Shown here: one piece after another, positions 63,365 to 64,000 of the stretch | How positions within the stretch are numbered: the stretch's first letter is position 1 | How the letters are laid out: every line of letters begins with the position of its first letter | Assembly: GCF_004116455.1 (NCBI RefSeq) | Contig: NZ_PDJU01000001.1 | Location: forward strand, 310,001 to 374,000 | Direction of reading: 5' to 3' | DNA from: Arcobacter sp. F155 | Lineage (GTDB): Bacteria; Campylobacterota; Campylobacteria; Campylobacterales; Arcobacteraceae | Length of the DNA: 64,000 bases | Notes under the pieces: generated by a model | What the model saw: only the letters and a program-made list of their open reading frames with translations | Told to the model about the DNA's origin: nothing | Databases searched by the model: none | Made by a program: the position numbers and the translations under genes

Positions 63365-64000
63365 TGCATAATTCCTATGTCATGGATGATATCATTTACA
63401 ATAGATGTTGTATCTTTATTTAAATCACATTGATTTTTTTCATATTCAAAACATCTATCTGGAATTGGAACTTTTCCTCTTTTTATGATTCTAATATTTT
63501 TATTTCTATCTCTTACAGTAATCATTTCATTATTATTGATGATATGTGGAGAGAATGGCACATCAATTGTTCCATTTTTAATAGAGTTGAATACTTTTCT
63601 CCAAAGTGTATCTGCTGGGTCATTGAATACAGCTTCCATAATAGCCATAACTTCAGCAGTTAAAATCTCTTCTTCTTGCTCATCTACAATATTTGGTAAA
63701 CCATTTAATATTCTAAGTAAATATTGTGTATTTGCTACTGTTTCTGCATTTGCCTCTTTTGTAGGAATACCAGAAGCTTCTTGTTTTGTTTTTGTAATAA
63801 TCTTATTTGCTCCAACCATAGAGGCAATTACAGTACTCATATTTATAAGTTGAGATGCAAAGTTTTGATCCATTGGGAATGCTCCCATCCATTGGTGATA
63901 AACTAAATGTATATCTGCATCTGTTACACCAATTTGCTCAGAATAATGCTTAGCTAGTTTTCTAATAACTGCACCCATAACTATATCTTGATTCATAGAA
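63361..64000 (-). CDS. glmE: Methylaspartate (glutamate) mutase epsilon subunit, C-terminal part
   Basis: At least 211 residues are visible and the frame continues past the right edge. Diagnostic stretches are IHLVYHQWMGAFPMDQNFASQLINMSTVIASMVGANKIITKT and GIPTKEANAETVANTQYLLRIL, the conserved substrate-binding region of GlmE/MutE. The family is about 480 residues, so roughly the N-terminal half is outside. The visible frame opens with a Met that is probably internal. The enzyme, with its cobalamin-binding partner (GlmS), converts L-glutamate to threo-3-methylaspartate. GlmS is not in the window. Confidence 0.88.
   Translation of the reverse strand, partial: SMNQDIVMGAVIRKLAKHYSEQIGVTDADIHLVYHQWMGAFPMDQNFASQLINMSTVIASMVGANKIITKTKQEASGIPTKEANAETVANTQYLLRILNGLPNIVDEQEEEILTAEVMAIMEAVFNDPADTLWRKVFNSIKNGTIDVPFSPHIINNNEMITVRDRNKNIRIIKRGKVPIPDRCFEYEKNQCDLNKDTTSIVNDIIHDIGIMQ

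Overview
The window is a low-GC bacterial chromosome segment, most likely from Campylobacterota and close to Arcobacter. The evidence is FliW, an HspR-CbpA heat-shock pair, a monomeric isocitrate dehydrogenase, a DUF1104-type periplasmic protein, small haem-c proteins of the c553 type, and a sensor kinase with an HQWKQPLS-type His box. Most of it is ordinary housekeeping sequence. This was read by eye without database searches, so family names rest on recognised motifs.

Layout. 1-3.9 kb: end of a FliK-like gene, fliW, a small unknown gene and a RecD2-like helicase. 3.9-8 kb: a PpiD-like chaperone, ftsA and ftsZ. 8-9.5 kb: hspR and cbpA, read leftward from a promoter covered by an HspR-type operator, with a leader that can hide the cbpA ribosome binding site. 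9.5-16.4 kb: redox and central metabolism (FAD oxidoreductase, sodB, mdh, icd). 16.5-25 kb: envelope genes (mltG, a large AsmA-like protein, a LolC/E permease, secA, lolA). 24.97-25.30 kb: RNase P RNA.

25.7-37.04 kb is the accessory region. An endonuclease I gene is split into a 5' part (25439-25707) and a 3' part (37044-37527). The two parts join in frame to a 250-residue protein. The inserted 11,336 bp carries, from the left, an intact second endonuclease I gene, three tandem tyrosine recombinases and a 125-residue coiled-coil protein, packed as one operon. The cargo follows: a SIR2-domain protein overlapping a 903-residue all-helical protein, then a DUF2971 protein. An imperfect inverted repeat lies just inside both ends. 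The organisation recalls Tn554 (TnpA/B/C) and the gamma-mobile-trio islands, but with an extra recombinase and a target-gene paralogue on board. The SIR2 plus helical pair looks like a two-gene version of a DSR-type NAD-depleting phage defence.

37.5-64 kb returns to core-like sequence. It holds an unusual RHH-plus-winged-helix regulator, an ABC exporter with an Aat-like gene that seems to start at AUU, a two-component system with its probable repeat operators, cytochromes, a short flagellin, and a second histidine kinase. It continues with an unknown gene behind a 33-bp-period repeat, HU, rsmH with an FtsL-like gene, an RND pump, a diguanylate cyclase and an NfeD/SPFH pair. At the right edge is a glutamate mutase E / MutL-type / AMP-ligase operon that suggests 3-methylaspartate metabolism.
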